DNA of 64,000 bases from JBBIJO01 sp037445895 (GCA_037445895.1 JBBIJO010000006.1:1-64000); one strand, 5' to 3'. Numbered from the stretch's first letter, positions 44,524 to 54,741 are shown. Program-made: numbers and translations. Notes: generated from the letters alone by a model not told the origin.

Positions 44524-46578
44524 ATGCCTCGCTCGGTTGAAATATCCAAGGTTAGAAATATTGGAATAATGGCACATATCGATGCGGGGAAAACAACCAC
44601 TACAGAAAGATTTTTGTTCTACACTGGATTTCTTCATCGCCCTGGCGAAGTGGACGAAGGCACTGCCTTTATGGATTATATGGAACAAGAAAAAGAACGG
44701 GGCATCACTATAACCTCGGCGGCAACTACTTTTTTTTGGGGCGAACACCAAATTAATCTTATTGATACCCCGGGTCATGTGGACTTCACAGCCGAAGTGC
44801 AACGTTCTTTGAGAGTTCTCGATGGAGTTATCGCCATATTTTGTGCTGTGGGTGGTGTTGAACCGCAATCGGAAACTGTGTGGCATCAGGCAGAACTTTA
44901 TAACGTCCCCAGAATTGCTTATGTAAACAAAATGGACCGATTGGGTGCTAATTTCTTTCGAGTACTTGAAATGATGAAAGAGAAGCTGAATGCAAATCCC
45001 GTTCCGGTGCTACTTCCGATTGGTTCAGAAGATACTTTCTCTGGTGTGATTGATTTAATTTCCGAGAAAGCAATATTTTTTGATGCCGAAACCAATGGTC
45101 TAAAGTTTTTTTATTCCGAGATTCCAGACGACTATAAAGAGATTTCGGCAGAATGGCGCGAAAAGTTGATTGAATCTGTAGCCGAAGTCGATGATTTACT
45201 GCTCGAAAAATACTTCAACAAAGGAACTCTATCGGAAAATGAAATTGTATCGGGGTTGCGAAAAGGAACACTTTCGAATAAATTGGTACCGGTTCTGTGT
45301 GGTTCTTCAAAGAAATACATTGGGGTTCAACCTTTGCTTAATGCTATCTTGGATTATTTGCCTTCGCCAGCCGATATTGGTGAATTCTTTGGATTCGATA
45401 TTAATCGCTACGACAAGAGGCTTTCCAGAAAAGCAGCCGATACCGAACCATTTTCGTCTATTGCGTTTAAAATACTTTCCGACCCGTATTTGAAGAAACT
45501 TACTTTTGTTCGGGTATATTCCGGAACACTCAAGGTTGGACAATCAGTTTTAAATGCAAGCGTAGGCAAAAGGGAAAGGGTTCAAAAAATATTACGATTG
45601 TATGCAAATCGAAAGGAAGAGATCTCGGAGGTTTTTAGTGGCGAAATTGTTGCGTTTCCGGACCTTCGGATAACGAAAACGGGCGATACTCTTTGCGAGG
45701 AAAAGCATCCAATATTGTTCGAGCGAATTCTTTTTGCCGACCCTGTAATTAATCAAAGAATCGAGGCAAAAACTCTTGCCGATAGAGATAGGTTGATTGA
45801 GTGCTTGAACAAGTTTCTCGACGAAGATCCAACGTTTAAATATAAGTTCGACGAAGATAGTGGAGAAATTATTATTAGCGGCGTTGGGGAATTGCATCTT
45901 GAAATACTTGTTGACCGGTTGAAACGGGAGAATAATCTCGATGTTCGGATTGGCAAACCCCAAGTTGCTTATCGAGAAACAATTGCAGAGGCTATTGAAC
46001 AGGAGTATAGTTTCGAGCGTCAGATTTCAGGCAAAAACAATTATGGATTTGTCAAAGTATTCGTAAAACCGATGTGGCAGGGCTCTGGAAATGTAATCAA
46101 ATTTAGCATCGACGAAGGACAGCTTCCCCGCACGTTTTGGCCTGCTATTGAAGAAGGAATTAAAGAAGGTCTTCAGATAGGATTTCTTGGCTACCCAGTA
46201 ACAGATGTCGAAGTAGAAGTTGTTCATTCGCGATACGAGAGGGAAAACTATACCGAACTGGGTTATAAGATTGCTTCTTCAATGGCGGTCCGAGAAGCGT
46301 TAAGAAAGGCAAATCCAATATTGCTCGAACCTGTTTTCAAAGTGGAAATAATTTTGCCCGAAGAGTATGTTGGGGATGTGATTTCCGATTTTAATGCAAG
46401 AAAAGGACGGATTGAACAAATAGACCAAAGGGGTAATATTCAAGTTGTCAAAGGGGTTGCTCCGCTTTCGGAAATGTTTGGGTATGTAACATCGCTTCGG
46501 TCGTTAAGTCAAGGTCGTGCATCGTATACTATGGAATTTTCGCATTACGAGCGGGTAGAACAAAAATCGTTCAATTGA
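44524..46578 (+). CDS. Second elongation factor G, EF-G2-like with diverged domain IV (probable recycling factor)
   Basis: A 684-residue GTPase in the classical fusA position between rpsG and tuf. The G domain is complete and close to ordinary EF-G ([39 protein letters not shown]). Domains III and V are also recognisable ([30 protein letters not shown]). Domain IV is not normal: the tip loop is ISGKNNYG (501-508) where SGGRGQYG is expected; GGVVPREYIP has become [11 protein letters not shown]; and the HDVDSSE stretch is replaced by [10 protein letters not shown] (about 570-579). These loops insert into the decoding centre during translocation, so this protein may have lost that task and act with RRF in ribosome recycling, like mitochondrial EF-G2. 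The function is inferred. Confidence 0.88.
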   Translation: MPRSVEISKVRNIGIMAHIDAGKTTTTERFLFYTGFLHRPGEVDEGTAFMDYMEQEKERGITITSAATTFFWGEHQINLIDTPGHVDFTAEVQRSLRVLDGVIAIFCAVGGVEPQSETVWHQAELYNVPRIAYVNKMDRLGANFFRVLEMMKEKLNANPVPVLLPIGSEDTFSGVIDLISEKAIFFDAETNGLKFFYSEIPDDYKEISAEWREKLIESVAEVDDLLLEKYFNKGTLSENEIVSGLRKGTLSNKLVPVLCGSSKKYIGVQPLLNAILDYLPSPADIGEFFGFDINRYDKRLSRKAADTEPFSSIAFKILSDPYLKKLTFVRVYSGTLKVGQSVLNASVGKRERVQKILRLYANRKEEISEVFSGEIVAFPDLRITKTGDTLCEEKHPILFERILFADPVINQRIEAKTLADRDRLIECLNKFLDEDPTFKYKFDEDSGEIIISGVGELHLEILVDRLKRENNLDVRIGKPQVAYRETIAEAIEQEYSFERQISGKNNYGFVKVFVKPMWQGSGNVIKFSIDEGQLPRTFWPAIEEGIKEGLQIGFLGYPVTDVEVEVVHSRYERENYTELGYKIASSMAVREALRKANPILLEPVFKVEIILPEEYVGDVISDFNARKGRIEQIDQRGNIQVVKGVAPLSEMFGYVTSLRSLSQGRASYTMEFSHYERVEQKSFN

Positions 46579-46643
46579 CATTGGATTGTAGAATATTTTT
46601 TAATTGTTTGTGATAAATGTTTTTTAGTTTTAGGAGATGAAAA

Positions 46644-47855
46644 ATGGCAAAAGAAAAATTTGACCGTTCAAAGCCGCATGTTAATATCGGAACAATCGGT
46701 CACGTCGATCATGGCAAAACTACATTAACCGCTGCGATTACAATGGGTTTGTTTAAGAAGGGAACATCTTCGCAAGTTCGAACATTCGATTCTATCGACA
46801 ACGCACCCGAAGAACGGGCTCGTGGGATTACAATTGCAACGGCACATGTTGAATATGCAACTGAAAAGCGACATTATGCTCACGTTGATTGCCCCGGACA
46901 CGCCGATTATATCAAGAATATGATTACCGGTGCTGCCCAAATGGATGGTGCGATTCTTGTTGTAGCAGCCGATGATGGTCCAATGCCACAAACTCGCGAA
47001 CACGTTTTGCTTGCTCGCCAAGTGAATGTTCCCCGAATCGTCGTATTTATGAATAAGGTCGATATTGCCGATCCCGAACTCCTTGATTTAATTGAAATGG
47101 AAGTTCGTGAATTATTGACGAAATATGAATTTCCAGGCGACGAAATTCCGGTTATAAAGGGTTCTGCACTTCAAGCAATGCAGGCGGGATTGGATGCAAA
47201 CGCAGGACCGGACGATCCGCGGCTTCAATGCATTTATGAATTGATGGATGCAGTGGACAATTACATTCCAACACCACAGCGCGATATTGAAAAACCTTTC
47301 TTGATGCCAGTCGAAGATGTATTCTCTATAACTGGTCGTGGAACGGTTGGGACCGGAAGAATCGAACGCGGTATTGTCCGTTTGAACGATGAAGTCGAAA
47401 TTGTCGGTTTTGGCTTACACAAGAAAACCACAGTTACTGGAATCGAGATGTTCAGGAAAATTTTGGACGAAGGGGTAGCTGGCGACAATGTTGGATTATT
47501 GCTTCGTGGTGTCGATAAAAACGAACTGGAACGTGGAATGGTTATTTCCAAGCCTGGCTCGATTACACCACATCACAAATTTAACGCTCAAGTTTATGTG
47601 TTGACCAAAGAAGAAGGCGGGCGCCATACTCCATTTTTCCCTGGCTATCGACCACAATTTTATTTCCGAACAACAGATGTTACTGGTGTGATTCAGCTTC
47701 CGACTGGTGTCGATATGGTTATGCCCGGCGATAATCTCGATAACATTACAATAGAGTTGATTACAACGGTTGCAATGGAAGAAGGATTGCGTTTTGCTAT
47801 TCGTGAAGGTGGGCGAACGGTTGGTGCTGGTGTTGTAACTAAAATCATCGAATAA
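46644..47855 (+). CDS. tuf: Elongation factor Tu
   Basis: A 403-residue GTPase that delivers aminoacyl-tRNA to the ribosome. The P-loop GHVDHGKT, switch [10 protein letters not shown] and NKVD are present; domain II and III motifs ([35 protein letters not shown]) are intact. The switch I end reads [12 protein letters not shown]. It is the only tuf in the window; the copy often found between tRNA-Thr and tRNA-Trp is missing. AGGAGATG precedes the ATG. rpsJ follows after 54 bases, joining the str and S10 operons. Confidence 0.97.
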   Translation: MAKEKFDRSKPHVNIGTIGHVDHGKTTLTAAITMGLFKKGTSSQVRTFDSIDNAPEERARGITIATAHVEYATEKRHYAHVDCPGHADYIKNMITGAAQMDGAILVVAADDGPMPQTREHVLLARQVNVPRIVVFMNKVDIADPELLDLIEMEVRELLTKYEFPGDEIPVIKGSALQAMQAGLDANAGPDDPRLQCIYELMDAVDNYIPTPQRDIEKPFLMPVEDVFSITGRGTVGTGRIERGIVRLNDEVEIVGFGLHKKTTVTGIEMFRKILDEGVAGDNVGLLLRGVDKNELERGMVISKPGSITPHHKFNAQVYVLTKEEGGRHTPFFPGYRPQFYFRTTDVTGVIQLPTGVDMVMPGDNLDNITIELITTVAMEEGLRFAIREGGRTVGAGVVTKIIE

Positions 47856-47909
47856 CAATCATAATAAATTGCCGGTTTTTGGCAGAGGTAAATTTTTAGG
47901 AAGAAAAAA

Positions 47910-48221
47910 GTGGCAACAACACAGAGAATCAGAATTAAATTGAAGTCTTACGATCACTATTTGATTGATAAGTCGGCCGAGCGGATTGTTCGGACTGTAA
48001 AGCAGACAGGTGCAATGGTCTCGGGTCCAGTTCCCTTGCCGACGCGTCGAACGGTTTATACAGTGTTGCGTTCTCCACATGTGGATAAGAAGTCCCGAGA
48101 GCAATTCGAGATGCGTGTCCATAAAAGGTTGATAGATATTTTTAGCTCGTCGCAAAGAACAATCGATGCATTAATGAAGTTGGAATTGCCGGCAGGCGTC
48201 GATGTCGAGGTAAAAGTATAG
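47910..48221 (+). CDS. rpsJ: 30S ribosomal protein S10
   Basis: A 103-residue small-subunit protein that also binds NusG and NusB in coupling and antitermination. GTG 47910 is the start, with TAGGAAG upstream. The protein has [16 protein letters not shown] and [25 protein letters not shown], seen in part, with the exposed loop intact. It opens the S10 operon. Confidence 0.97.
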   Translation: MATTQRIRIKLKSYDHYLIDKSAERIVRTVKQTGAMVSGPVPLPTRRTVYTVLRSPHVDKKSREQFEMRVHKRLIDIFSSSQRTIDALMKLELPAGVDVEVKV

Positions 48222-48233
48222 AAAGGGATGAAT

Positions 48234-48860
48234 ATGGGAACAGCATTATTAGGTAAAAAATTAGGAATGACGAGTTTCTTCACCGACAAGGGCGAACAAA
48301 TACCCTGCACTGTTATCGAGGCTGGTCCCTGTTCCGTTGTAAATATAAGGACAGAACAGAAGGATGGTTACGTTGCAGTTCAACTTGGCTTTGGTAGTCG
48401 TTCACCGAAAAAAATAAATAAACCGCTGGGTAAATATTTCGAAAAACATAATCTTAAACCTACCCGATGGCTTCGTGAATTTCGAGATTTCGATATTGCT
48501 GTTGAACCGGGGACAACACTTTACGTAGGAGAACTTTTTAAAAAGGGTGATAAGATAAAGATTTCTGGAACAAGCAAAGGTCGTGGTTTCCAAGGTGTGG
48601 TTAAACGGCACCATTTCGGTGGCGTTGGGATGACCACTCACGGGCAATCCGATAGGGTCCGAGCACCTGGTTCAATTGGCTCCTCTTCGTATCCATCGAG
48701 AGTTTTTAAAGGTTTGCGAATGGCTGGCAGAATGGGCGGAAAACGTTCCACTATTAGAAATCTTGAAGTCATAGAAATAATACCCGAACAGAATTTATTG
48801 CTTGTCAAAGGCGGGGTTCCTGGTCCAATTAACGGTTTATTGGAAATTGTAAAGTTATAG
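48234..48860 (+). CDS. rplC: 50S ribosomal protein L3
   Basis: A 208-residue protein that nucleates 50S assembly and reaches the peptidyl-transferase centre with its loop (GSIGSSSYPSRVFKGLRMAG in part). I prefer ATG 48234 over ATG 48228, because AAAGGG touches the earlier codon but is at the right distance from the later one; the protein then begins MGTALLGKKLGMT, the family start. The conserved glutamine in TTHGQSDRVRAPG is present. Confidence 0.96.
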   Translation: MGTALLGKKLGMTSFFTDKGEQIPCTVIEAGPCSVVNIRTEQKDGYVAVQLGFGSRSPKKINKPLGKYFEKHNLKPTRWLREFRDFDIAVEPGTTLYVGELFKKGDKIKISGTSKGRGFQGVVKRHHFGGVGMTTHGQSDRVRAPGSIGSSSYPSRVFKGLRMAGRMGGKRSTIRNLEVIEIIPEQNLLLVKGGVPGPINGLLEIVKL

Positions 48861-48868
48861 GCGAAAAA

Positions 48869-49495
48869 ATGCAAGTGGATGTATATTCGAAAGAAGGCCA
48901 AAAAATAAGTAAAATTGATTTGCGAGACGATGTTTTTTGCATAGAACCAAATGAACATGCAATGCATCTCGATGTTGTGGCTTACCTTGCAAATCAACGG
49001 CAGGGCACCCACAAAACCAAAGTTCGTTCCGAAGTTAGCGGTGGGGGAAAAAAGCCTTGGCGTCAAAAGGGTCGTGGGACTGCACGGGCAGGCTCGACAC
49101 GGTCGCCTCTTTGGACACATGGCGGGACAATTCAAGGACCACAGCCACGTTCCTACACAATGAGGCTTACAAAGAAACTGAAGGCGCTTGCTCGAAAGTC
49201 TGCTCTTTCGCTTCGATTGCAAGAAGGAAGTGTTTTGGTGTTGGAAGATTTTGAGCTTGAATCGCCAAAAACCAAGGAATTCTACCAGGTCTTAAAAAAT
49301 CTTGACCTTAGCGGCGAAAAGACTTTGGTTTTATTGCCTGAAAAAGCCGAAAATTATTACCGTTCAGCGAGGAATATCGACCGAGTTTCGGTTTATTACG
49401 CCGATAAAATCTCGACTTATCATATACTGAGTCATAAAAAATTGTTGATTTTTAAAAGTGCGGTCGAACAACTGCAATCGACATTCAAGAATTAA
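48869..49495 (+). CDS. rplD: 50S ribosomal protein L4
   Basis: A 208-residue protein whose long loop lines the exit tunnel (KPWRQKGRGTARAGSTRSPL), site of macrolide-resistance changes in other bacteria. In E. coli L4 represses the S10 operon; no such leader was recognised here before rpsJ. It is 8 bases from rplC and 22 from rplW. Confidence 0.96.
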   Translation: MQVDVYSKEGQKISKIDLRDDVFCIEPNEHAMHLDVVAYLANQRQGTHKTKVRSEVSGGGKKPWRQKGRGTARAGSTRSPLWTHGGTIQGPQPRSYTMRLTKKLKALARKSALSLRLQEGSVLVLEDFELESPKTKEFYQVLKNLDLSGEKTLVLLPEKAENYYRSARNIDRVSVYYADKISTYHILSHKKLLIFKSAVEQLQSTFKN

Positions 49496-49517
49496 TTGAG
49501 TAGAGAGGGTAAGCGAG

Positions 49518-49814
49518 ATGATAGAAATAATCAAAAAACCAATTATTACCGAAAAAGCTATGAGGCTTGGCGAACAAAGGCAATATGTTTTCGAAGTTGA
49601 ACCGAAAGCGAACAAAATTCAAATTAAAGAGGCAATCGAAGAGATGTTCGAAGTAAATGTGGTTTCGATTCGAACAACAAGAATAAAAGGTAAAGTTCGA
49701 AGTAGATATACTCGACGAGGTGTTATGCAAGGCAGGACACCTTTGCGGAAGAAAGCTTACGTAACTTTGAAGGAAGGACAAGCCATTGAACTTGTGTCTG
49801 GAGCTGGAACCTAA
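49518..49814 (+). CDS. rplW: 50S ribosomal protein L23
   Basis: A 98-residue protein at the tunnel exit, docking site of trigger factor and SRP. IIKKPIITEKAM and the RNA-binding loop (RTTRIKGKVRSRYTRRGV) are typical. Short, canonical length and order. Confidence 0.96.
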   Translation: MIEIIKKPIITEKAMRLGEQRQYVFEVEPKANKIQIKEAIEEMFEVNVVSIRTTRIKGKVRSRYTRRGVMQGRTPLRKKAYVTLKEGQAIELVSGAGT

Positions 49815-49832
49815 TGAAAGGAGAAATTTGAA

Positions 49833-50669
49833 ATGGGCATTAAAATATTAAAACCAATAACCCCGGGAACAAGACATTATTCGGTTGCTACGTTCGAAGA
49901 GATAACGACCGACAAACCTTTTGAACCTTTGGTTGTTGCTCTCAAAAGCTCTGGTGGGCGTAACAATACTGGTCGAATCACTTCCCGTCATCGAGGTGGT
50001 GGACACAAAAAACGTTATCGAATCATTGATTTTAAACGAGACAAGCGAGAAATCTATGCTACTGTCGAGACAATTGAGTATGACCCTAATAGGAGTGCTC
50101 GTATTGCCCTTGTTAAATACGAAGATGGCGAATATCGTTATATCCTTGCTCCCGATGGATTAAAGGTTGGCGATAAGATTTATGCGGGGACGAATGCAGA
50201 ATACAAGGATGGCAATGCTCTGCCTTTAAAGAATATTCCAGTGGGCTTGTTTGTGCATAATATTGAAATGAAACCAGGTAAAGGTGGACAACTCGCGCGT
50301 TCGGCGGGAGTGTTTGCCCAATTGGTAGGATTAGACGAAAGGTATGCACAAATTAAATTACCCTCGGGCGAAATTCGCCATATCTTAAATTCTTGTTATG
50401 CAACTGTTGGAAGGGTAAGCAACCCAGACCATGAGAATATTTTGTTGGGAAAGGCGGGGCGTTCTCGTTGGTTTGGAATTCGTCCGCAGACACGTGGGAT
50501 GGCTATGAACCCAATTGATCATCCTAATGGTGGGGGCGAAGGTCGTTCCAAATCTGGTGGCGGACGCCAGCATCCTCGTTCTCCTTGGGGCCAACTTGCA
50601 AAAGGTTTGAAAACAAGAAAACGCAACAAACTTTCGAACAAACATATCATTAGAAGAAGAAAAAGTTAA
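49833..50669 (+). CDS. rplB: 50S ribosomal protein L2
   Basis: A 278-residue protein required for subunit joining and peptidyl-transferase activity. The signature [18 protein letters not shown] lies near residue 48, and the C-terminal HPNGGGEGR contains the conserved histidine implicated in function. GAAAGGAG precedes the ATG. Normal length. Confidence 0.97.
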   Translation: MGIKILKPITPGTRHYSVATFEEITTDKPFEPLVVALKSSGGRNNTGRITSRHRGGGHKKRYRIIDFKRDKREIYATVETIEYDPNRSARIALVKYEDGEYRYILAPDGLKVGDKIYAGTNAEYKDGNALPLKNIPVGLFVHNIEMKPGKGGQLARSAGVFAQLVGLDERYAQIKLPSGEIRHILNSCYATVGRVSNPDHENILLGKAGRSRWFGIRPQTRGMAMNPIDHPNGGGEGRSKSGGGRQHPRSPWGQLAKGLKTRKRNKLSNKHIIRRRKS

Positions 50670-50690
50670 TTAATAAGGGTGGCACAGACT

Positions 50691-50984
50691 ATGTCGAGAT
50701 CATTAAAAAAAGGTGTTTATGTGTATTACAAACTTCTGAAAAAGGTTCAGGTGCTGAACGAAAGTCGTAAGAAGCAAGTTATCAAAACTTGGTCTCGTGC
50801 TTCAACGATTATTCCGGAGTTTGTGGGCCACACTTTTGCGGTGCATAATGGTAATAAGTTTATCCCTGTTTATATAACAGAAAATATGGTAGGTCATCGA
50901 TTGGGAGAGTTCTCTCCAACTCGAACCTATCGTGGTCATGCTGGACATCGAAAAGAACAGAAAGCAGTAACAAAGAAGAAATAG
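50691..50984 (+). CDS. rpsS: 30S ribosomal protein S19
   Basis: A 97-residue protein at the head of the 30S subunit. ATG 50691 gives the family start MSRSLKKG; an in-frame GTG at 50679 would add MAQT, and an AAGGG run touches that GTG, so the start is not fully settled. The motif [21 protein letters not shown] is intact, given in part. Confidence 0.95.
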   Translation: MSRSLKKGVYVYYKLLKKVQVLNESRKKQVIKTWSRASTIIPEFVGHTFAVHNGNKFIPVYITENMVGHRLGEFSPTRTYRGHAGHRKEQKAVTKKK

Positions 50985-50995
50985 GAGTATCTTTT

Positions 50996-51409
50996 ATGGA
51001 AGCCCAGGCAATAAAAAAATATATAAGGACATCACCGAGGAAGATTCGATTAGTTGTAGATTTAATCCGAGGGAAGCGAGCAGCGGAAGCTTTCGGAATT
51101 TTGAAGTTTTCGACGAAAGGGGCTGCAAAAGATGTTGAACAAGTTCTCCGTTCTGCAATATCCAATCTTGGGAATAAGAAGGATCACGGCCGTGTAGAGC
51201 CCGAGGATGTAGTTGTCAAACGTGCATTCGTTGACCAAAGCGTGACCTTGAAAAGGATACTTCCAGCACCTATGGGGCGAGCTTATAGGGTACGTAAAAG
51301 AATGGCACACATTACGATTGTTGTCGAAGAGTTGCCATCGAAGAAAAAAGAAGTAGTGAAACAAGTTAAGAAAACAAAGAAAGAGGAAGAAAGTGGGACA
51401 GAAAACTAG
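50996..51409 (+). CDS. rplV: 50S ribosomal protein L22
   Basis: A 137-residue protein whose hairpin reaches the exit tunnel (LPAPMGRAYRVRKRMAHITIVV in part). The core ends near residue 117; the tail (KKKEVVKQVKKTKKEEE) is a charged extension beyond the E. coli length of 110. Its last 17 bases overlap the start of rpsC. Confidence 0.96.
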   Translation: MEAQAIKKYIRTSPRKIRLVVDLIRGKRAAEAFGILKFSTKGAAKDVEQVLRSAISNLGNKKDHGRVEPEDVVVKRAFVDQSVTLKRILPAPMGRAYRVRKRMAHITIVVEELPSKKKEVVKQVKKTKKEEESGTEN

Positions 51410-52034
51410 TCCGATAGGCTTACGTTTGGGTATTATTCGTGGTTGGGATGCCAACTGGTTCGAAGAAAATGCTTTTGCTGAAAAGTTAAGCGAGGACATA
51501 CGAGTTCGAACCTACATCAAAAATCGTTTGAAAAAATCTGGTGTTTCGCGTATTGTGATAGAGCGGACGACGAAAATTCTTCGATTGACTATTCATTCTT
51601 CACGTCCTGGGATGATTATTGGGCGTTCTGGTCAAGAAATTTCTAAAATTGAAGAAGAAATCCGAAGACTTACCAATAAAGAAGTAAAGATACTTATTAG
51701 CGAAATAAAGAAACCTGAACTCGATGCCCTTCTTGTTGCAGAAAACATTGCCCTTCAAATTGAGGGTAGAGTATCGTTCCGTAAAGCTATGAAACAGGCT
51801 GTGGCTAATGCTATGCGTATGGGTGCCGTTGGAATCAAAGTGATGTGTTCGGGACGTCTTGGGGGTGCCGAAATGGCTCGTTCGGAGCAATATAAGGATG
51901 GTCGAATACCGCTACATACGCTTCGAGCAGATATTGATTATGGCTATGCGGTTTCCCAAACTATTTACGGCAGTATTGGTGTTAAAGTTTGGATTTGCCG
52001 AGGTGAAATTTTTGGTAAACCACAATTAGGTTAA
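51393..52034 (+). CDS. rpsC: 30S ribosomal protein S3
   Basis: A 213-residue protein at the mRNA entry channel. GTG 51393 gives GQKTSPIGLRLGI, the family start, and lies inside rplV. The KH domain has GMIIGRSGQEI with GxxG loop, and the C-terminal half has GRLGGAEMARSE. Overlap with rplV suggests coupled translation. Confidence 0.96.
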   Translation: MGQKTSPIGLRLGIIRGWDANWFEENAFAEKLSEDIRVRTYIKNRLKKSGVSRIVIERTTKILRLTIHSSRPGMIIGRSGQEISKIEEEIRRLTNKEVKILISEIKKPELDALLVAENIALQIEGRVSFRKAMKQAVANAMRMGAVGIKVMCSGRLGGAEMARSEQYKDGRIPLHTLRADIDYGYAVSQTIYGSIGVKVWICRGEIFGKPQLG

Positions 52035-52054
52035 AAATTTAAGGAAATATAGAT

Positions 52055-52474
52055 ATGTTATTGCCAAAAAGAGTTAAGCATCGTAAAACGCAGCGGGGGC
52101 GAGTCCGAGGAAAAGCAAACCGAGGCATAACGGTTGCTTTTGGCAGTTACGGGTTAAAAGCACTCGAGGGAGCTTGGATAACCAACCGCCAAATCGAAGC
52201 CGCTCGAATTGCTATCAACCGGTATTTAAAGCGCGAAGGTAAACTTTGGATTCGAATTTTTCCCGATAAGCCCGTAACGAAGAAACCATTGGAAACAAGA
52301 ATGGGTAGCGGGAAAGGTGCTCCCGAGTTTTGGGTTGCTGTTGTTAAACGTGGTAAAATTTTGTTCGAAGTTGGGGGTGTCCCCAAAGAAGCAGCCGAGG
52401 AAGCACTCCGACTTGCTTCGCATAAATTGCCTATTAAGACTAAGTTTGTGCAACGAGTGGATATCGAAGAATGA
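52055..52474 (+). CDS. rplP: 50S ribosomal protein L16
   Basis: A 139-residue protein near the A site. [17 protein letters not shown] at the N-terminus and [19 protein letters not shown], the family signature, are intact. Its stop overlaps the rpmC start by four bases (ATGA). Confidence 0.96.
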   Translation: MLLPKRVKHRKTQRGRVRGKANRGITVAFGSYGLKALEGAWITNRQIEAARIAINRYLKREGKLWIRIFPDKPVTKKPLETRMGSGKGAPEFWVAVVKRGKILFEVGGVPKEAAEEALRLASHKLPIKTKFVQRVDIEE

Positions 52475-52674
52475 AACCCAGAAAGACAAAAGACATTCGG
52501 GAACTTACCGATGAGGAATTGAAGCATATTTTGGATGAATCGGTCGAAACGCTTGCTCGCTTGCGTTTCCAAAAATCATTAAGTCAGTTGCAAGATATTG
52601 CTTCGATAAAAGTTTTACGGAAAGATATTGCAAGAGTGAAAACAATTATTAGTGAACGCCAAAGAGCAAAATAA
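52471..52674 (+). CDS. rpmC: 50S ribosomal protein L29
   Basis: A 67-residue helical hairpin at the tunnel exit. [13 protein letters not shown] and [12 protein letters not shown] match the family. The start overlaps rplP through ATGA, and the stop is one base before the rpsQ ATG, so all three genes are packed for coupled translation. Confidence 0.94.
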   Translation: MKPRKTKDIRELTDEELKHILDESVETLARLRFQKSLSQLQDIASIKVLRKDIARVKTIISERQRAK

Positions 52675-52675
52675 T

Positions 52676-53050
52676 ATGGAAAAGGAATTAGAAATAACAA
52701 ATCAAGAAACTGGTAATCAGAATACCGAGACTACCCAATTGGCTTCGGCTCGCTTCACGGATGAAATTGCTCGAAAGGAAAACCCAGGAGAAGTTCCGAA
52801 GACGGGACATAGAAAAATTCTCGAAGGCAGGGTTGTTTCGAATAAAGCCGATAAAACGATTGTTGTTCGAATCGAACGACACGTCCAACATCCTTTATAT
52901 AAAAAATACTACAAAAAGTCGAAAAAAGTAATGGCACACGACGAGAATAACGAATGCCGAATTGGGGATCTTGTTCGAGTTGCAGAATCTCGTCCACTGA
53001 GTCGCCGGAAACGTTGGATTCTAAAAGATATAATTGAACGAGCTAAATAA
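52676..53050 (+). CDS. rpsQ: 30S ribosomal protein S17 with N-terminal extension
   Basis: A 124-residue S17; the usual length is about 85. ATG 52676 is two codon-lengths past the rpmC coding end, and an earlier in-frame ATG at 52652 lies inside rpmC. The normal OB-fold core begins near residue 45 ([20 protein letters not shown]) and carries the conserved [19 protein letters not shown], seen in part. The first 44 residues are polar, rich in Glu, Asn, Thr and Gln, and probably disordered. S17 binds 16S rRNA helices 7 and 11 early in assembly. Confidence 0.92.
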   Translation: MEKELEITNQETGNQNTETTQLASARFTDEIARKENPGEVPKTGHRKILEGRVVSNKADKTIVVRIERHVQHPLYKKYYKKSKKVMAHDENNECRIGDLVRVAESRPLSRRKRWILKDIIERAK

Positions 53051-53061
53051 GGAGGGTAGAA

Positions 53062-53430
53062 ATGGTCCAGGAAGAAACAAATTTAGTTGTGGCAGATAAT
53101 TCAGGGGCAAAACGCGTTCGGTGTATTCGTGTCCTCGGAGGTCACGAAAAACGTTATGCAACTGTTGGCGACATCATTGTTGTGTCCGTTAAGTCTGCGC
53201 TTCCGAACTCGGCTGTAAAGAAAGGTGAGGTTTGCCGTGCAGTTATCGTTCGCACTAAAAAAGAAGTGAAAAGGAAAGATGGCTCGTTTATATGTTTCGA
53301 CGATAATGCAGCAGTTATTTTAAATAACCAAGGTGAACCACGAGGGACTCGCGTGTTTGGTCCAGTTGCTCGCGAACTACGTGAAAAGAATTTTATGAAG
53401 ATTGTGTCATTGGCTCCAGAAGTTTTGTAA
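53062..53430 (+). CDS. rplN: 50S ribosomal protein L14
   Basis: A 122-residue protein at the subunit interface, forming bridge B8 with 16S rRNA and also the target of the silencing factor Rsf[20 protein letters not shown] and [18 protein letters not shown] are canonical. GGAGGG precedes the ATG. Confidence 0.97.
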   Translation: MVQEETNLVVADNSGAKRVRCIRVLGGHEKRYATVGDIIVVSVKSALPNSAVKKGEVCRAVIVRTKKEVKRKDGSFICFDDNAAVILNNQGEPRGTRVFGPVARELREKNFMKIVSLAPEVL

Positions 53431-53442
53431 GAGGTGTCGAAA

Positions 53443-53763
53443 ATGAAACTTAAATTAAAGAAAGGCGATATTGTTCAAGTAATAGCTGGAAACGACAAAG
53501 GGGCAGTCGGGCGAATTTTGGAAATTTATCCCAATAAAATGAGAGTGTTAGTCGAAGGGGTTAATATCCGAAAAAAACATACACGACCGACGCAACAGAA
53601 TCCCAAAGGTGGAATTATTGGTAAGGAAATGCCAATTCATTACTCGAACGTATTGATTCTTGATTCCGACAAAAATCCAACCCGCATTGGAATTAGAGTG
53701 GAGGAAAAGGAAGGGGAACGGATTTCCGTTCGTTATTCAAAGAAGAACAATAAAGATTTGTAA
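53443..53763 (+). CDS. rplX: 50S ribosomal protein L24
   Basis: A 106-residue assembly-initiator protein with a KOW motif (KKGDIVQVIAGNDKGAVGRI). ATG 53443 is favoured by AAGAGG eight bases upstream; an in-frame GTG at 53434 is too close to that site. The segment VEGVNIRKKHTRPTQQNPKG is typical. Confidence 0.95.
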   Translation: MKLKLKKGDIVQVIAGNDKGAVGRILEIYPNKMRVLVEGVNIRKKHTRPTQQNPKGGIIGKEMPIHYSNVLILDSDKNPTRIGIRVEEKEGERISVRYSKKNNKDL

Positions 53764-53783
53764 AAGAAAGGTTTAGATAAATT

Positions 53784-54443
53784 ATGGCAACAGCAACGAA
53801 TAAGAAATCTGCGGCACCGGGCACAGGTGTTTCGAAACGAGTCGAATTTAAACCGGAAGGCAAACGGCTCGAAGAAGTCAAAGACAAAGAAATTCCTAAA
53901 CCACGATTGTATGAATATTATGGAAATACTGTCGTCCCGAATTTGATTAAAAAGTTTGGTTATAAATCTCCTATGCAGGTGCCGCGCCTCGAAAAAATTG
54001 TTTTGAATATGGGAATTGGAGGAGCGACCCAGGATCCAAGGTTACTGTTGAATGCAATCAACGAATTGGAACTCATTGCTGGGCAACGACCGGCAATTTC
54101 GAAATCCAAAAAATCTATTTCTAATTTTAAATTGCGAGCTGGGGTTCCTATCGGTTGTTTTGTAACTTTACGTCGGGCAAGAATGTATGAATTTCTCGAC
54201 AGGTTTATTAATATTGCTGCTCCACGTATCCGAGACTTCCGAGGATTTTCCGATAAAAGTTTCGATGGGCACGGGAATTACTCTGTTGGAATAAAAGAAC
54301 AAATAATTTTCCCGGAAATAGACGTCGATAAAGTCGCGAGAATTAGTGGATTGGATATAACTTTTGTTATACGTTCAAAATCTGATGAGGAATCTTATGC
54401 ATTGCTATCGGAATTTGGTTTCCCATTTCAAAGGAAGGATTAA
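53784..54443 (+). CDS. rplE: 50S ribosomal protein L5 with N-terminal extension
   Basis: A 219-residue protein that binds 5S rRNA and contacts the P-site tRNA. The core begins near residue 41 ([14 protein letters not shown]) and has the family segments [16 protein letters not shown] and [20 protein letters not shown]. The first 40 residues, rich in Lys, Ala, Thr and Glu, are absent from E. coli L5 (179 residues). AAGAAAGG precedes the ATG. Confidence 0.94.
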   Translation: MATATNKKSAAPGTGVSKRVEFKPEGKRLEEVKDKEIPKPRLYEYYGNTVVPNLIKKFGYKSPMQVPRLEKIVLNMGIGGATQDPRLLLNAINELELIAGQRPAISKSKKSISNFKLRAGVPIGCFVTLRRARMYEFLDRFINIAAPRIRDFRGFSDKSFDGHGNYSVGIKEQIIFPEIDVDKVARISGLDITFVIRSKSDEESYALLSEFGFPFQRKD

Positions 54444-54445
54444 GT

Positions 54446-54715
54446 ATGTCAACTAAAGCAATTGTTGCAAGAAATTTGAAAAGAATGCGATTGAACACAA
54501 AATATCAATCGAGACGCGAAGAGTTAAAGCAAACGGGTGATTGGTTTAGTTTACAGAAGCTGCCGAAGAACAGTTCTCCTGTGCGAGTTCGTAATCGTTG
54601 CTCTGTAACTGGGCGAGGCCGTGGGGTATATCGAAAATTTATGCTTTGTCGTAATGTGTTTCGCCAGATGGCTCTCGAAGGCAAAATCCCAGGAATTAGG
54701 AAAGCAAGTTGGTAA
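54446..54715 (+). CDS. rpsN: 30S ribosomal protein S14, zinc-free type
   Basis: An 89-residue S14 of the longer form without the two CxxC zinc pairs; only isolated cysteines remain ([25 protein letters not shown]). It binds 16S rRNA in the head near S3 and S10. The C-terminal [10 protein letters not shown] is typical. Confidence 0.95.
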   Translation: MSTKAIVARNLKRMRLNTKYQSRREELKQTGDWFSLQKLPKNSSPVRVRNRCSVTGRGRGVYRKFMLCRNVFRQMALEGKIPGIRKASW

Positions 54716-54741
54716 TTAATAACAAAATGATAGAATAGAGT

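Noticed and set aside
47859..47909. Small hairpin TGCC/GGCA after tuf as a terminator
   Set aside because: The stem has only four pairs and no T-run; the S10 operon probably continues from tuf.
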